Source: Serratia ureilytica
GTDB lineage: Bacteria; Pseudomonadota; Gammaproteobacteria; Enterobacterales; Enterobacteriaceae
Reading direction: 5' to 3'
Assembly (NCBI RefSeq): GCF_013375155.1
Contig: NZ_JABXOF010000005.1
Span: 248,001-312,000 of the forward strand
Length of the DNA: 64,000 bases
In this document: in pieces, positions 44,778-53,140 of the stretch
How the letters are laid out: each line of letters starts with the position of its first letter
Numbering within the stretch: position 1 is the stretch's first letter
Made by a program: the position numbers and the translations under genes
Notes under the pieces: model-generated
What the model was told of the DNA's origin: nothing
The model's input: only the letters and a program-made list of their open reading frames with translations
Databases searched by the model: none

Positions 44778-45236
44778 TCACAGCACCCGCGAATAGACCC
44801 GCGAGGCTTCGCCCCAGGGGTGATAGCCGAGCCCGTTATAAACGAAGCCGCTGCGCTCGTAGTAGCCTTCCAGATCGGTGCACAGGTGCAGCTGCGGGAA
44901 GCCCAGCCGGCGGGTTTCCGCCGCCACATGCTCAATCAGTTTGGCGCCGTAGCCCCGGCCGCGCTGCGTTTCCTCTACGTAGAGCGCACACAGCCAGGGA
45001 TACAGCTCGCCACGGCTGATAAAGTCGTTGGTAATCAGCCCCGCACAGCCGAGGATCTGGTCATTTTCCATCAGCAGGTACCACTGCGGCAGCGGGTTGG
45101 CGGCGCCGAGGCTGCGGTTGATGGCGTCTTCATACATCATCAGCGTCTCTGCCGTGGCCCAGTGCCGCTGAAAATACGCAATGGCGCGCGGCGCCAGCTC
45201 GGGCGCTTGCCGCACCGAAATCATGTCCATCGTCAT
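44778..45236 (-). CDS. GNAT acetyltransferase
   Basis: 152 residues from ATG 45234-45236, with a GGGA ribosome-binding site. GNAT core: WYLLMENDQILGCAGLITND, then the acetyl-CoA loop VEETQRGRGYGAKLIEHV and the closing YERSGFVYNGLGYHPWG. Substrate not predictable. Divergent from a methyltransferase gene; the end lies close to DUF2946. Confidence 0.85.
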   Translation of the reverse strand: MTMDMISVRQAPELAPRAIAYFQRHWATAETLMMYEDAINRSLGAANPLPQWYLLMENDQILGCAGLITNDFISRGELYPWLCALYVEETQRGRGYGAKLIEHVAAETRRLGFPQLHLCTDLEGYYERSGFVYNGLGYHPWGEASRVYSRVL

Positions 45237-45330
45237 TCCCGTTATCCATGTTGTCAGCGTAGAATTATGCAGCAATATGCAGGGTATGGCAGCAGCATTC
45301 CGCCGCCGTCATTCACCCCAAGGAGTCATC

Positions 45331-46065
45331 ATGACGCAAAATATCTATGACAATCAGGCCTTCTTCGACGGCTATGCGCAGCTCAGCCGCTCGCAGCACG
45401 GCCTGGACGGCGCGCCGGAATGGCCCGCCATCCGCCGCATCCTGCCGGATTTACAGGGCAAAAGCGTGGTCGATCTCGGCTGCGGCTACGGCTGGTTCTG
45501 CCGCAGCGCCCGCGAACAGGGCGCAGCCAGCGTGCTGGGGCTGGACGTCTCGGAAAAGATGCTGGCCAAAGCGCGGGAGATGACCGCCGACTCGGGCATC
45601 GAGTACCGTCGGCAAGATTTGGCGCAGCTGCAGCTGCCGCCGGAAAGTTACGATCTGATCTACAGCTCGCTGACGCTGCACTACCTCGAGGATCTGGCCG
45701 CGCTGTTCGCCACGGTTTACGCCGCGCTGAAACCCGGCGGGCAGTTCATCTTCACCGCCGAGCACCCGATCTACACCGCCCCGGCGCAGCAGGGCTGGCT
45801 GACCGACGGCAACGGGCAGAAATCCTGGCCGGTCAACGGCTACCAACGGGAAGGCCGGCGCGTCTCCAACTGGCTGGCGGAAGGCGTCATCAAGCAGCAC
45901 CGCACGCTCGGCAGCTATATCAACCCGCTGGCGCAGCAAGGGTTTATCATCCAGCATTTGAACGAATGGGGCCCCAGCGCGCAGCAAATCGCCGCTACCC
46001 CGGCGCTGGACGAAGAGCAGGAACGCCCGATGATCTTCATTCTCGCCGCCCGCAAACCCGCCTGA
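45331..46065 (+). CDS. SAM-dependent class I methyltransferase
   Basis: 244 residues from ATG 45331, preceded by AAGGAG. Motif I is VVDLGCGYGWFCRSARE, motif II LGLDVSEKMLAKA, and post-motif YDLIYSSLTLHYLEDL. It resembles UbiE/BioC-like small-molecule methyltransferases. Substrate unknown. Stand-alone, followed by a hairpin terminator. Confidence 0.88.
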   Translation: MTQNIYDNQAFFDGYAQLSRSQHGLDGAPEWPAIRRILPDLQGKSVVDLGCGYGWFCRSAREQGAASVLGLDVSEKMLAKAREMTADSGIEYRRQDLAQLQLPPESYDLIYSSLTLHYLEDLAALFATVYAALKPGGQFIFTAEHPIYTAPAQQGWLTDGNGQKSWPVNGYQREGRRVSNWLAEGVIKQHRTLGSYINPLAQQGFIIQHLNEWGPSAQQIAATPALDEEQERPMIFILAARKPA

Positions 46066-46097
46066 TTGATCCGCAGTAAACCGTTCACACCACCACA

Positions 46098-46123
46098 GTT
46101 GGGGAGGCCGCCTCCCCCCAACG
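46098..46123. terminator. Terminator-like hairpin between methyltransferase and GNAT genes
   Basis: GTTGGGGAGG against CCTCCCCCCAAC, a G+C-rich stem between two convergent genes. No long T-run. Confidence 0.5.
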
Positions 46124-46124
46124 G

Positions 46125-46625
46125 CTATTGTACCGGCAGCGCCGCCCCGTGCGCCGCGAAGTGCGTCAGCGCCTCGCCCTCCATGCGATAACGCACCCAC
46201 TCGCCCTGCGGCTGCGCGCCGATGCTAAGGTAGAAATCGATAGCCGGCTGATTCCAGTCCAGCACGCTCCACTCCAGGCGGCCGCACTGCCGCTCGCACG
46301 CCAGTTGGGCGATGTGCCGCAGCAGCGTTTTACCGGCGCCCGCGCCGCGATGCTTCGGCGCCACGTACAGGTCTTCCAGATAGATGCCGTTTTTACCCAG
46401 CCAGGTGGAGTAACTCATAAAGAACACCGCATAACCCGCCGGCTCGCCGTTCACCGTACAAATCAGCGCTTCGGAACAGGCGCCCGGCCCAAACAGGCTG
46501 CGTTCGATGTCCTCCTCGCTGGCCCGCACCTGCTCGCGCGCCTTTTCGTACACCGCCAGCTCGATAATCATATCCAGAATCAGTTTGGCGTCGCTTTTTT
46601 GCGCCGGGTAAATCTCAATGGTCAT
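46125..46625 (-). CDS. GNAT acetyltransferase resembling diamine/thialysine acetyltransferases
   Basis: 166 residues. The sequence YSTWLGKNGIYLEDLYVAPKHRGAGAGKTLLRHIA and WSVLDWNQPAIDFYLSIGAQPQGEW is the pattern of the spermidine/thialysine acetyltransferase group. It starts LILDMIIELAVYEKAREQVR, again typical. The natural amine is not known. Reads away from the LysR remnant. Confidence 0.85.
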   Translation of the reverse strand: MTIEIYPAQKSDAKLILDMIIELAVYEKAREQVRASEEDIERSLFGPGACSEALICTVNGEPAGYAVFFMSYSTWLGKNGIYLEDLYVAPKHRGAGAGKTLLRHIAQLACERQCGRLEWSVLDWNQPAIDFYLSIGAQPQGEWVRYRMEGEALTHFAAHGAALPVQ

Positions 46626-46710
46626 GGCAAGTCCCGTGTGAGTTGATGGCCGTGCTTGCCAGCATACAGCGCCTCTCGTGCTGCATGAACGGCATTTTCA
46701 TCAACAGGCA

Positions 46711-46782
46711 ATGAATATCATGCATCTGGATTTGAAACGCCTCGATCTCAACCTGCCGCGGGTGTTCGAAGCGGCGTTATAA
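46711..46782 (+). pseudogene. 5' remnant of a LysR-family regulator gene
   Basis: A 23-codon frame MNIMHLDLKRLDLNLPRVFE followed by AAL and a stop. The pattern DLNLxRVFEA is the start of countless LysR regulators, but the rest of the gene is gone: the frame ends in the last codons of the oppositely oriented DUF1543 gene, overlapping it by 6 nt. It looks like the footprint of a deletion that joined the 3' end of DUF1543 to the 5' end of a former regulator. The GNAT gene at 46125 was probably its divergent target. Confidence 0.7.
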
Positions 46783-47292
46783 CGCGGGTTCGCCGATCGG
46801 CAGATACCCTTGCCACAGCGGCCGGGCCGGTTCGCCGTGCGGGTTGGCGCGCAGATGAACGTGGTAGCCCTGCAGCGCCTGCAGCAGCAGGCAGTCGTCC
46901 ACCTCAGCCAGATCATCTTTGTGCTGCTGCGCGCTGTCCGTCAGCAGCACCCGTTTGGCTTTCTCCTTCGCCTCGTCGGCGGAGCGCGCCACAAACAGAC
47001 CGAACTGGTGCAATTCCGCCAGCTCATCGCTGCGGTAGCCGCCCACGTTGACGAAAAACAGCTTCTCTTCACCGGTAAACGGCACAGGCTCTAGACTCAC
47101 GTCGTAACCGTCCGCCCAGTCGATGCGCGCATAGCCGTCGACATGCACCTTGCGCTTATCGCCGAACCACTTTTCGCGCAGCAGCGGATACGCTTCTTCC
47201 GGCCGATCCGCCGCCGCGAACTGCACGTCGTGCAACTCAATATTGGCGCCCGGCGCCGTACCGCCCACATAAAACATCAATAATCCCGGCAT
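46777..47292 (-). CDS. DUF1543 protein
   Basis: 171 residues from ATG 47290-47292. The sequence MPGLLMFYVGGTAPGANIELHDVQFAAADRPEEAYPLLREKWFG is typical of DUF1543, and a related second half (DEAKEKAKRVLLTDSAQQHKDDLAEVDDCLLL) follows. Function unknown. The stop codon coincides with the end of the LysR remnant. Confidence 0.85.
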   Translation of the reverse strand: MPGLLMFYVGGTAPGANIELHDVQFAAADRPEEAYPLLREKWFGDKRKVHVDGYARIDWADGYDVSLEPVPFTGEEKLFFVNVGGYRSDELAELHQFGLFVARSADEAKEKAKRVLLTDSAQQHKDDLAEVDDCLLLQALQGYHVHLRANPHGEPARPLWQGYLPIGEPAL

Positions 47293-47412
47293 GTTAGTCT
47301 GCTCTCCCTGGTGATAATCGCTGTATAATTTAATACATAACGAAACACCTGCCAACGGCGGCGCCATTCTGTGTTATCAATAGATGAGGTTTAATCTGTT
47401 GTGGAGGAACGC

Positions 47413-47595
47413 ATGGCATTCAATATCGGTGATTTTGTACAACGCACCACCGGCGGCCCGAAGATGACCGTGGTGGCGATCGACGGCGAAACCCTGGTTT
47501 GCAGCTGGAATGAACTGGGTAAAGAACAGCGTACGGAGGTGCAGGCCAACGAGGTGGCGCTGTACCACGAAGACGGCGATTTCGGCGTCTGCTGA
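47413..47595 (+). CDS. DUF2158 (YodC-like) small protein
   Basis: 60 residues from ATG 47413 with GGAGG eight bases upstream; the GTG four codons earlier is the SD-proximal start of the open frame and is less likely. AFNIGDFVQRTTGGPKMTVVAID and LVCSWNELGKEQRTE fit the YodC pattern: a beta-barrel with a Cys-containing W/C motif. Role unknown. Confidence 0.88.
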   Translation: MAFNIGDFVQRTTGGPKMTVVAIDGETLVCSWNELGKEQRTEVQANEVALYHEDGDFGVC

Positions 47596-47627
47596 ATGAT
47601 CGGGGCGCGCCGCGCCCCGTTATCGCC

Positions 47628-47906
47628 TCAGGCGCGAATGTCCTGGTAGGCTGGGGTGGTATCGAACTCATGCTTGGCGAACGGGCACAGCGGAATGATT
47701 TTACGCTGCTCCGCGCGCATTTTCTCCACCACCAACGCCACCAGCTTTTTGCCGACGCCCTGCCCCTTCAATGACTCATCCACCCAGGTGTGATCGATAA
47801 TGGTCAGCTTGTCGCCGCTCGGCACGAAAGAGATCTCGGCGATCAACTTGCCGTGCTCGTCATTGATATAAAAACGCTTCTCGTCCGCCAGTATTTTATG
47901 ATCCAT
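47628..47906 (-). CDS. yjdJ: YjdJ-type small GNAT-like protein
   Basis: 92 residues matching E. coli Yjd[46 protein letters not shown], then [10 protein letters not shown]. It is a minimal acetyl-CoA-binding GNAT domain (the Gcn5-related YjdJ/At1g77540 class). It lies 1 nt after yjdI, and the pair is conserved in E. coli. Confidence 0.9.
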   Translation of the reverse strand: MDHKILADEKRFYINDEHGKLIAEISFVPSGDKLTIIDHTWVDESLKGQGVGKKLVALVVEKMRAEQRKIIPLCPFAKHEFDTTPAYQDIRA

Positions 47907-47907
47907 A

Positions 47908-48141
47908 TTATTTCTCCCTATATTTCAGTGCGCCGCTGGGGCAAGTATCGATAACGCGTTTCACTTCGGCCGCGTCGGCATTGTCCGGCATAATCCACGG
48001 CCGGCGATTCAGGGTAAAAATAGCCGCGTTGCCACGCACGCAGTTGGCGGAATGGCGGCATATCGCGCTGTTAAAATAAACGTCAATCTTGTCGCCGGAA
48101 TAACGGCGGTAACCGGCGGCGGTCAATTCTTCATCCATCAT
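47908..48141 (-). CDS. yjdI: YjdI-type (4Fe-4S) mono-cluster protein
   Basis: 77 residues. The cluster motif is spread as in Yjd[22 protein letters not shown] and CPSGALKY, with Cys ligands in ICRHSANC and the CPSGAL box. A small ferredoxin-like protein of unknown partner, transcribed with yjdJ. Confidence 0.88.
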   Translation of the reverse strand: MMDEELTAAGYRRYSGDKIDVYFNSAICRHSANCVRGNAAIFTLNRRPWIMPDNADAAEVKRVIDTCPSGALKYREK

Positions 48142-48330
48142 GGCCTCACATTGCCCGTTTTATTGTTTTTGCTCCAGGCTCAAGTATAGGCAATGCCGCC
48201 GGCTTCACCACGCCTCTCGTCCGCCGAAAAAAGTGGCGCAACCGCCCGCCGCAGCTAGAAAAAAACGTAAATTGTTCTAATCTTTAATCAGCAAGACAAC
48301 ATAATTCCGACAGTGGCTAAGGAGTTCGAA

Positions 48331-48744
48331 ATGGGTGATAGCTCAAAAGACGGCGTAATTCTGCTGTCCCGCATTCTACTGATGGTTCTGTTTATCATTT
48401 TCGGCTGGATGAAACTGGTCAACTTCGGTGCGACCGTCACGGCGATGGAAGGCTATGGCACGCCGATGCCTTATTTGGCGGCGATTGTCGCCGTGGTGGT
48501 GGAGTTTATTTTCGGCATCGCGCTTATTCTCGGCCTGTTTACTCGCCCTATCGCGGTCATTTTTGCCCTGTATGTGTTGGGCACCGCGTTTATCGGCCAT
48601 CCGTTCTGGAAAATGACCGGCATGGAAATGATGGGCAACGAAATCAACTTCTTTAAAAACATCAGCATCATTGGCGGTTTGCTGCTGCTGGCGGTGACTG
48701 GCGCCGGCCGTTATTCGCTGGACTATAAAATATTTAATAAATAA
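48331..48744 (+). CDS. DoxX/YphA-family membrane protein
   Basis: 137 residues from ATG 48331, with AAGGAG ten bases upstream. Four membrane helices (LLMVLFIIFGWMKL, AAIVAVVVEFIFGIALILGL, VIFALYVLGTAFIG and ISIIGGLLLLAVTG) match E. coli YphA, including TRPIAV and INFFKNISIIG. DoxX-like proteins are linked to redox or respiratory functions; role here unknown. Confidence 0.87.
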   Translation: MGDSSKDGVILLSRILLMVLFIIFGWMKLVNFGATVTAMEGYGTPMPYLAAIVAVVVEFIFGIALILGLFTRPIAVIFALYVLGTAFIGHPFWKMTGMEMMGNEINFFKNISIIGGLLLLAVTGAGRYSLDYKIFNK

Positions 48745-48751
48745 TTCATCG

Positions 48752-48783
48752 ATGGCCGGCGATATGCGCCGGCCATTTTATTT
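48752..48783. terminator. Terminator between the DoxX gene and smrA
   Basis: TGGCCGGC, a seven-base loop and GCCGGCCA followed by TTTTATTT on the plus strand. Confidence 0.8.
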
Positions 48784-48794
48784 CGGCTATCCTT

Positions 48795-49367
48795 TCACCG
48801 GCTGCGCTTGGCGTGGCGCTCAAAGTTTTCCGCCCTGGCCTGCGCCGATTTACGCAGCGTGACATAGCAGGCGCCCTCGCCGCCGTCGCGCGGTAAGGCG
48901 CGGCAAAACGCCTGCACCTGTTCAAACTGCGCCAGCCATTTGGCGACGTAACTGCGCACGATATTCGGATGGCTTTCGTTCTGCCGCCCGCGGCCGTGCA
49001 CGATAAGCAGCGAACGCAGGTTTTGCGCCTCCGCCTGCATAATGAAGCGGAACAGCGCCTGCCGGCTGGCTTCAACCGGCTGACGCAGCAAATTCAGCGA
49101 CGCCTGCGGCGGGTAACGCCCATTGCGCAGCTTGTCCAGCACGCCCTGCTGAATGCCTTCCCCTTTGAACTCCAGCGGCCGATCGCAGGGGATCACCTCG
49201 AGGAAATCGGTGCTGAGGAAGTTTTCCTGCCGCAGCCGCTGCGCTTCGCGCCGCGCGCTTTTGTCCACCGCCTCCTGCGGCTTGAGGTACAGGGTCTGCC
49301 GCCTGCTCGCCAGCGGCACCACGTCCGCCATCGCCTGTTCAAAAAAGTCTTTTTCCTGCTCGCTCAT
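48795..49367 (-). CDS. smrA: DNA endonuclease SmrA (YdaL-like)
   Basis: 190 residues from ATG 49365-49367 (MSEQEKDFFEQAMADVVPL). A C-terminal Smr domain contains LDKLRNGRYPPQASLNLLRQPVE and the catalytic-type motif LLIVHGRGRQNESHPNIVRSYVAKWL; the tail ENFERHAKRSR matches E. coli SmrA. Nicking activity is reported for the E. coli protein. Confidence 0.9.
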   Translation of the reverse strand: MSEQEKDFFEQAMADVVPLASRRQTLYLKPQEAVDKSARREAQRLRQENFLSTDFLEVIPCDRPLEFKGEGIQQGVLDKLRNGRYPPQASLNLLRQPVEASRQALFRFIMQAEAQNLRSLLIVHGRGRQNESHPNIVRSYVAKWLAQFEQVQAFCRALPRDGGEGACYVTLRKSAQARAENFERHAKRSR

Positions 49368-49551
49368 GTTCCACCTCTCTTGAACGGCAGCCTTTACGGC
49401 CGGGGATGGGGACGATTGTAAGACGCCTTGGCGCGGTTGCAAGCCGGGAATTGTCAGCGGCATTTGTCTCAATTGTCGTCAACGGGTGAGCTTGCGAGCA
49501 GTTTTCGCTATACTGCTAAGCCATCATTGAGTGCCGCAAAGGATCGAGCCC

Positions 49552-49887
49552 ATGACAATGCGCGAGCTGGAAATCCAGTTTCAAAATGCGATGAATGAGT
49601 TGCAGAGCAGCTTCGAACGGCAACACCGCGAATGGCAGCGGAGCTACCAGGCGCTGCAGCAACTGCTGGAAGAAGCCAAACAGCGCGAAGCCGCGCTGCG
49701 GGCGCAGAATGAACAACTGGCGCGCAAACTGAGCACCGCCAGTTCGGTGCCGGAGCAGCATGCGCTGGTCAAGCAGATCAAAATGCTCGGCGCCCATCTG
49801 GACGCGCTGGCCAAAGACGCGGCCACCTTCAATCACCACCTGCGCCAACAGAGCGCGGTCGGTAATTTCAGCGGCGAACAGCATTGA
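49552..49887 (+). CDS. MbeD/MobD-like coiled-coil protein
   Basis: 111 residues from ATG 49552. The N-terminal 75 residues form one long heptad helix (MTMRELEIQFQNAMNELQSSF and HREWQRSYQALQQLLEEAK) that resembles the MbeD/MobD mobilisation/exclusion family of ColE1-type plasmids. There is no relaxase, oriT or replication gene nearby, so it is chromosomal here. The C-terminal part (SVPEQHALVKQIKMLGAHLDAL) has no plasmid counterpart I recognise. Function unknown. Confidence 0.7.
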   Translation: MTMRELEIQFQNAMNELQSSFERQHREWQRSYQALQQLLEEAKQREAALRAQNEQLARKLSTASSVPEQHALVKQIKMLGAHLDALAKDAATFNHHLRQQSAVGNFSGEQH

Positions 49888-49954
49888 TAGCGGGCGCTGT
49901 CGCACAGCGCCTCCCGCCCCTCTTCTGGCGTACTGAGAGTGTAATAAAGCCTAA

Positions 49955-50401
49955 ATGACCTGGATCATCCTCGCCGCCCTGATCGTCGTATTCATCATCG
50001 GTTACCGCATTTTGACGTCCGACACCCGTAAAGCCATCGATTCGCTGGCCCATCTGCTAAGGGTCAAACCGATGCTGATCGAATCGATGATCCAGGAAAT
50101 GGGCGGCCGCCAAAGCCAGACCTTTATCCGCATGCTGAACAACGGCTATACCGAAGAGATGCACCAGGCCGCTTACCTGCTGTTCATCTACCTGACGTTC
50201 ATCAAACAGGCGGACGACGAGCAGATTGGCCATTGGCGCGACGTGCTGCTGCGCGCCGGGCTGTCGCCGGAGCTGCACGCCGAGCACACCGAAGCGGCGC
50301 TGTTTTACTTCGCCGAGTTGGATATCGATGCGTTTGAACTGGCGCAGTTCCGCCGCGCCTACAACGAGCGTTTCAACCGCGAAGCGTTGGCCCACGGCTG
50401 A
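49955..50401 (+). CDS. DUF1198 membrane-anchored protein (YicN-like)
   Basis: 148 residues. One N-terminal helix (MTWIILAALIVVFIIGYRIL) followed by TSDTRKAIDSLAH, as in E. coli YicN (DUF1198), and a helical cytosolic domain. Function unknown. It follows the MbeD-like gene by 67 nt. Confidence 0.82.
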   Translation: MTWIILAALIVVFIIGYRILTSDTRKAIDSLAHLLRVKPMLIESMIQEMGGRQSQTFIRMLNNGYTEEMHQAAYLLFIYLTFIKQADDEQIGHWRDVLLRAGLSPELHAEHTEAALFYFAELDIDAFELAQFRRAYNERFNREALAHG

Positions 50402-50426
50402 TAGCGTCCCCCTGGCGGGGGACCGT

Positions 50427-50765
50427 TTACAGGAACATGCTGTAGAGGTAACGCGACAGCGCTTCGCGCGAGCTGAAGCCGTGTGCGATGCCGTAACGCT
50501 GATTCGGCGCGTCGCTGCTTAAATCCAGGGGAAATTCCAGATATTGCTCGCTGGTGCGCACCGGCGAGGTCGGCGTGGCGAAATGCACGCTTTTCTCTTT
50601 CAACGCCGGGTGGATCACCAACGCGGTTCTGCCCATCCGCGCTTCGCGATTCACATACACGTAGTGTGCACCCTTGCGGTAACCATAGGCCTGATCGGTG
50701 ACATAATCACGCTCAAAGCCGGTATTCTCCAACACTTTAGCCACTTCATCCGGCCGTAAATACAT
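50427..50765 (-). CDS. ygaC: YgaC family (DUF2002) protein
   Basis: 112 residues closely matching E. coli Yga[44 protein letters not shown], and [17 protein letters not shown]. In E. coli ygaC is Fur-repressed; no clear Fur box was seen here. Function unknown. Confidence 0.9.
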   Translation of the reverse strand: MYLRPDEVAKVLENTGFERDYVTDQAYGYRKGAHYVYVNREARMGRTALVIHPALKEKSVHFATPTSPVRTSEQYLEFPLDLSSDAPNQRYGIAHGFSSREALSRYLYSMFL

Positions 50766-50867
50766 CGATTCCTCCTCTCATTCTGGACCGCTGAGCGACC
50801 TTACCGTAATCATTCACCGAAACAATGATTTTCTGGGGAGGAATCCGGGTTTCGGACTATTCCTGAA

Positions 50868-52040
50868 TCAGACCCGGCTGCGCTGCAGCAGGCGCAGAGT
50901 GAGCAACACCCCGAGCGCCACCAGCAGCGCCGCCGCCAGATAAATCGACGGCACGCCCGCCTGCCCGATCAGCAGCCCGGCCAGCGGGCCGGTGATGCCC
51001 AACGCCAGGTCGAGGAACGCCGAATAGGTACCGAGCGCCGTGCCCTGATTCTGCGGCGGCACCTGTTTCACCGCCTCAACGCCCAGCGCCGGGAACACCA
51101 GCGAAAAACCGGCGCCGGCCAGCAATGCGCCGGTTTGCACCATCCAGGGCTCGATGGCCTGCCAAATCAACAGCAGCCCGACGATCTCAACCAGAAACGA
51201 CGCCAGCGTCACCTTCAACCCGCCATGGCGGTTGATGACATTGCTGAAGATCAGGCGAATGCCGACGAAGGCGCAGCTGAACAGCGTCAGCGAAAACGCC
51301 GCGCCGCTCCAGCCTTTGTCGGCGTAGTAAAGTGTGATGAACGTGGCGATCACGCCGAAGCCGACGGTGCCCATCGCCAGCCCGAGACCATAGGCCCAAA
51401 TGCGGCCGAACACCGCGCGAAAGGCGATGCGTTGCCCGGCGGCGATCGAGACGTCCGGCTTGCCGCTCGCCAACAGCAGCGCCACTGCGACCGCCAGCAC
51501 GATCAGCGCCGCCACCCCGGCCAAGCCCCACTGCTGATTCAGATACACGCCGAGCGGCGCGCCGGCCGCCATCGCGCCGTAGGTGGCGACGCCGTTCCAG
51601 GAGATCACCCGCGCGGTGTGCATCGCCCCAACCCGGCCGATGCCCCACAGCGTGGAACCGGTGCTGGCGAAGCTTTCGCCGACGCCGAGAAACACCCGCC
51701 CCACGCACAGCAGCAGCAGGCTGAGCCATGGCCAACCGTCAACGCCGAACGCGAGCGCGTAAAACAGGCCGCTGGCGCCGCAGCAGGCCAGGCCGAACAG
51801 CACCACCTTCTTCGGCCCCAGCTGATCGGCGTAACGCCCGGCGTGCGGGCGGCTGAACAGCGTGGCGAAGTATTGCGCGCTGATGATAAGGCCCGCCAAC
51901 ACCGAGTTGTAGCCCAGGTGGTCATGCACAAATCCCGGCAACACCGCCAGCGGCAGGCCGATGGTCAGGTAGCAGACGAAGGTGAACATCACCACGGACA
52001 GAATGCGTCGGTTCAGTTGGAGGTTATTTTCTGCGGTCAT
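50868..52040 (-). CDS. yhhS: MFS transporter of the YhhS type
   Basis: 390 residues from ATG 52038-52040. Twelve membrane helices. Conserved stretches match E. coli YhhS: YLTIGLPLAVLPGFVHDHLG, YFATLFSRPHAGRYADQLGPKK, SWNGVATYGAMAAGAPLG and LLAGAGFSLVFPALGVEAVK. Substrate unknown; E. coli YhhS has been linked to arabinose and glyphosate efflux. It is transcribed away from the LysR gene at 52139 but is not close enough to be coupled. Confidence 0.85.
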   Translation of the reverse strand: MTAENNLQLNRRILSVVMFTFVCYLTIGLPLAVLPGFVHDHLGYNSVLAGLIISAQYFATLFSRPHAGRYADQLGPKKVVLFGLACCGASGLFYALAFGVDGWPWLSLLLLCVGRVFLGVGESFASTGSTLWGIGRVGAMHTARVISWNGVATYGAMAAGAPLGVYLNQQWGLAGVAALIVLAVAVALLLASGKPDVSIAAGQRIAFRAVFGRIWAYGLGLAMGTVGFGVIATFITLYYADKGWSGAAFSLTLFSCAFVGIRLIFSNVINRHGGLKVTLASFLVEIVGLLLIWQAIEPWMVQTGALLAGAGFSLVFPALGVEAVKQVPPQNQGTALGTYSAFLDLALGITGPLAGLLIGQAGVPSIYLAAALLVALGVLLTLRLLQRSRV

Positions 52041-52138
52041 CGAAGGCGGCTCGCATCGGACGGGGTAGACAGAGATTGCCAGCATACCCCGACGAGATTT
52101 GATGATAAATGAGAGAGTGATAACGAATTATTATCTCG

Positions 52139-53035
52139 CTAACGGTTTGCCGCCACCCGCGCACGCAGAAAATCGATAAACGCCCGCACCTTCTCCGGCA
52201 CGTGGCGCGTGTTCGGGTAGAGCGCATAGATGCTCTGCTCGGGGAAACGGTGATCCGGCAGCAACCGTTGCAGCCTGCCGGCGTCGATGTCGGGCTGCGC
52301 CAGCCACGCCGGCAGCAGCGCTACCCCGGCGCCATGCAGGGCGAACGCCAGCAATGCGGCGGCGCTGTCGCCGGTGAGCGTCGCCGCATCCGCGACCTTG
52401 AACAGCACCGCGTCGCGCTGCGGCGTGACCACCTGCCAGCTGAGGGGCGAACTGAGCCGGCTGTGGGCGATCCACTGCGCCTGCGCCAGATCCGTCAGCG
52501 AATGAATCGGCCGCTCGGCCAGATAATTCGGCGCCGCCACCGGAAAGATGGCGAAGCTGTCGATCAGCGCCGCGCGGTGGCTGGAATCCGCCAGCTGGCC
52601 CAGGCGGATCGCCACGTCGAAGCGCTCAGAGATCAGATCGGCATGATAAGAGGAAGACACATGCTGGATGCGCAGGCGCGGATGCTGCCGCGAAAACGCC
52701 GCCAGCGCCGGCACCACGACCTGCGCGCCATACTCAGGCGTGCTGGTGATACGCAGCACGCCGCTCAGCCCGTGATGATCGCGTCGCACGTCGTCGAGCA
52801 CGTTCTCGGCCTCCTGCAACAGCTGCAGGCTGCGCTGGTAGAAGCGTTCGCCGGCATCGGTCAGCGACAATCGGCGGGTGCTGCGCGCCAGCAGTGACAC
52901 CCCCAGCTCATTCTCCAGCTGCTTGACGTTAAAGCTCACCACCGCCTTGGTTTGCCCCAGCGCCGCCGCCGCCGCGGTAAAGCTGCCCGCTTCCACCACC
53001 GCCGCGAAGATCGCCAGACGCTGCAAATTCAGCAT
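52139..53035 (-). CDS. LysR-family regulator divergent from an MFS exporter
   Basis: 298 residues. The winged helix (LAIFAAVVEAGSFTAAAAALGQTKAVVSFNVKQLENELG) and SLLARSTRRLSLTDAG are typical, followed by a substrate-binding domain. It is separated by 105 bp from the divergent DHA2-type transporter and probably controls it. The class resembles regulators of small exporters. Confidence 0.9.
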   Translation of the reverse strand: MLNLQRLAIFAAVVEAGSFTAAAAALGQTKAVVSFNVKQLENELGVSLLARSTRRLSLTDAGERFYQRSLQLLQEAENVLDDVRRDHHGLSGVLRITSTPEYGAQVVVPALAAFSRQHPRLRIQHVSSSYHADLISERFDVAIRLGQLADSSHRAALIDSFAIFPVAAPNYLAERPIHSLTDLAQAQWIAHSRLSSPLSWQVVTPQRDAVLFKVADAATLTGDSAAALLAFALHGAGVALLPAWLAQPDIDAGRLQRLLPDHRFPEQSIYALYPNTRHVPEKVRAFIDFLRARVAANR

Positions 53036-53140
53036 TTCGCCGCCCTTATTGTCAAAATCATTTTGACAGTGTAATCGCCCGCCGCCGATTTATCCGCACT
53101 TTTCCCCCCGATACACTGCTCGCCTTCAACCGGAGGCACC

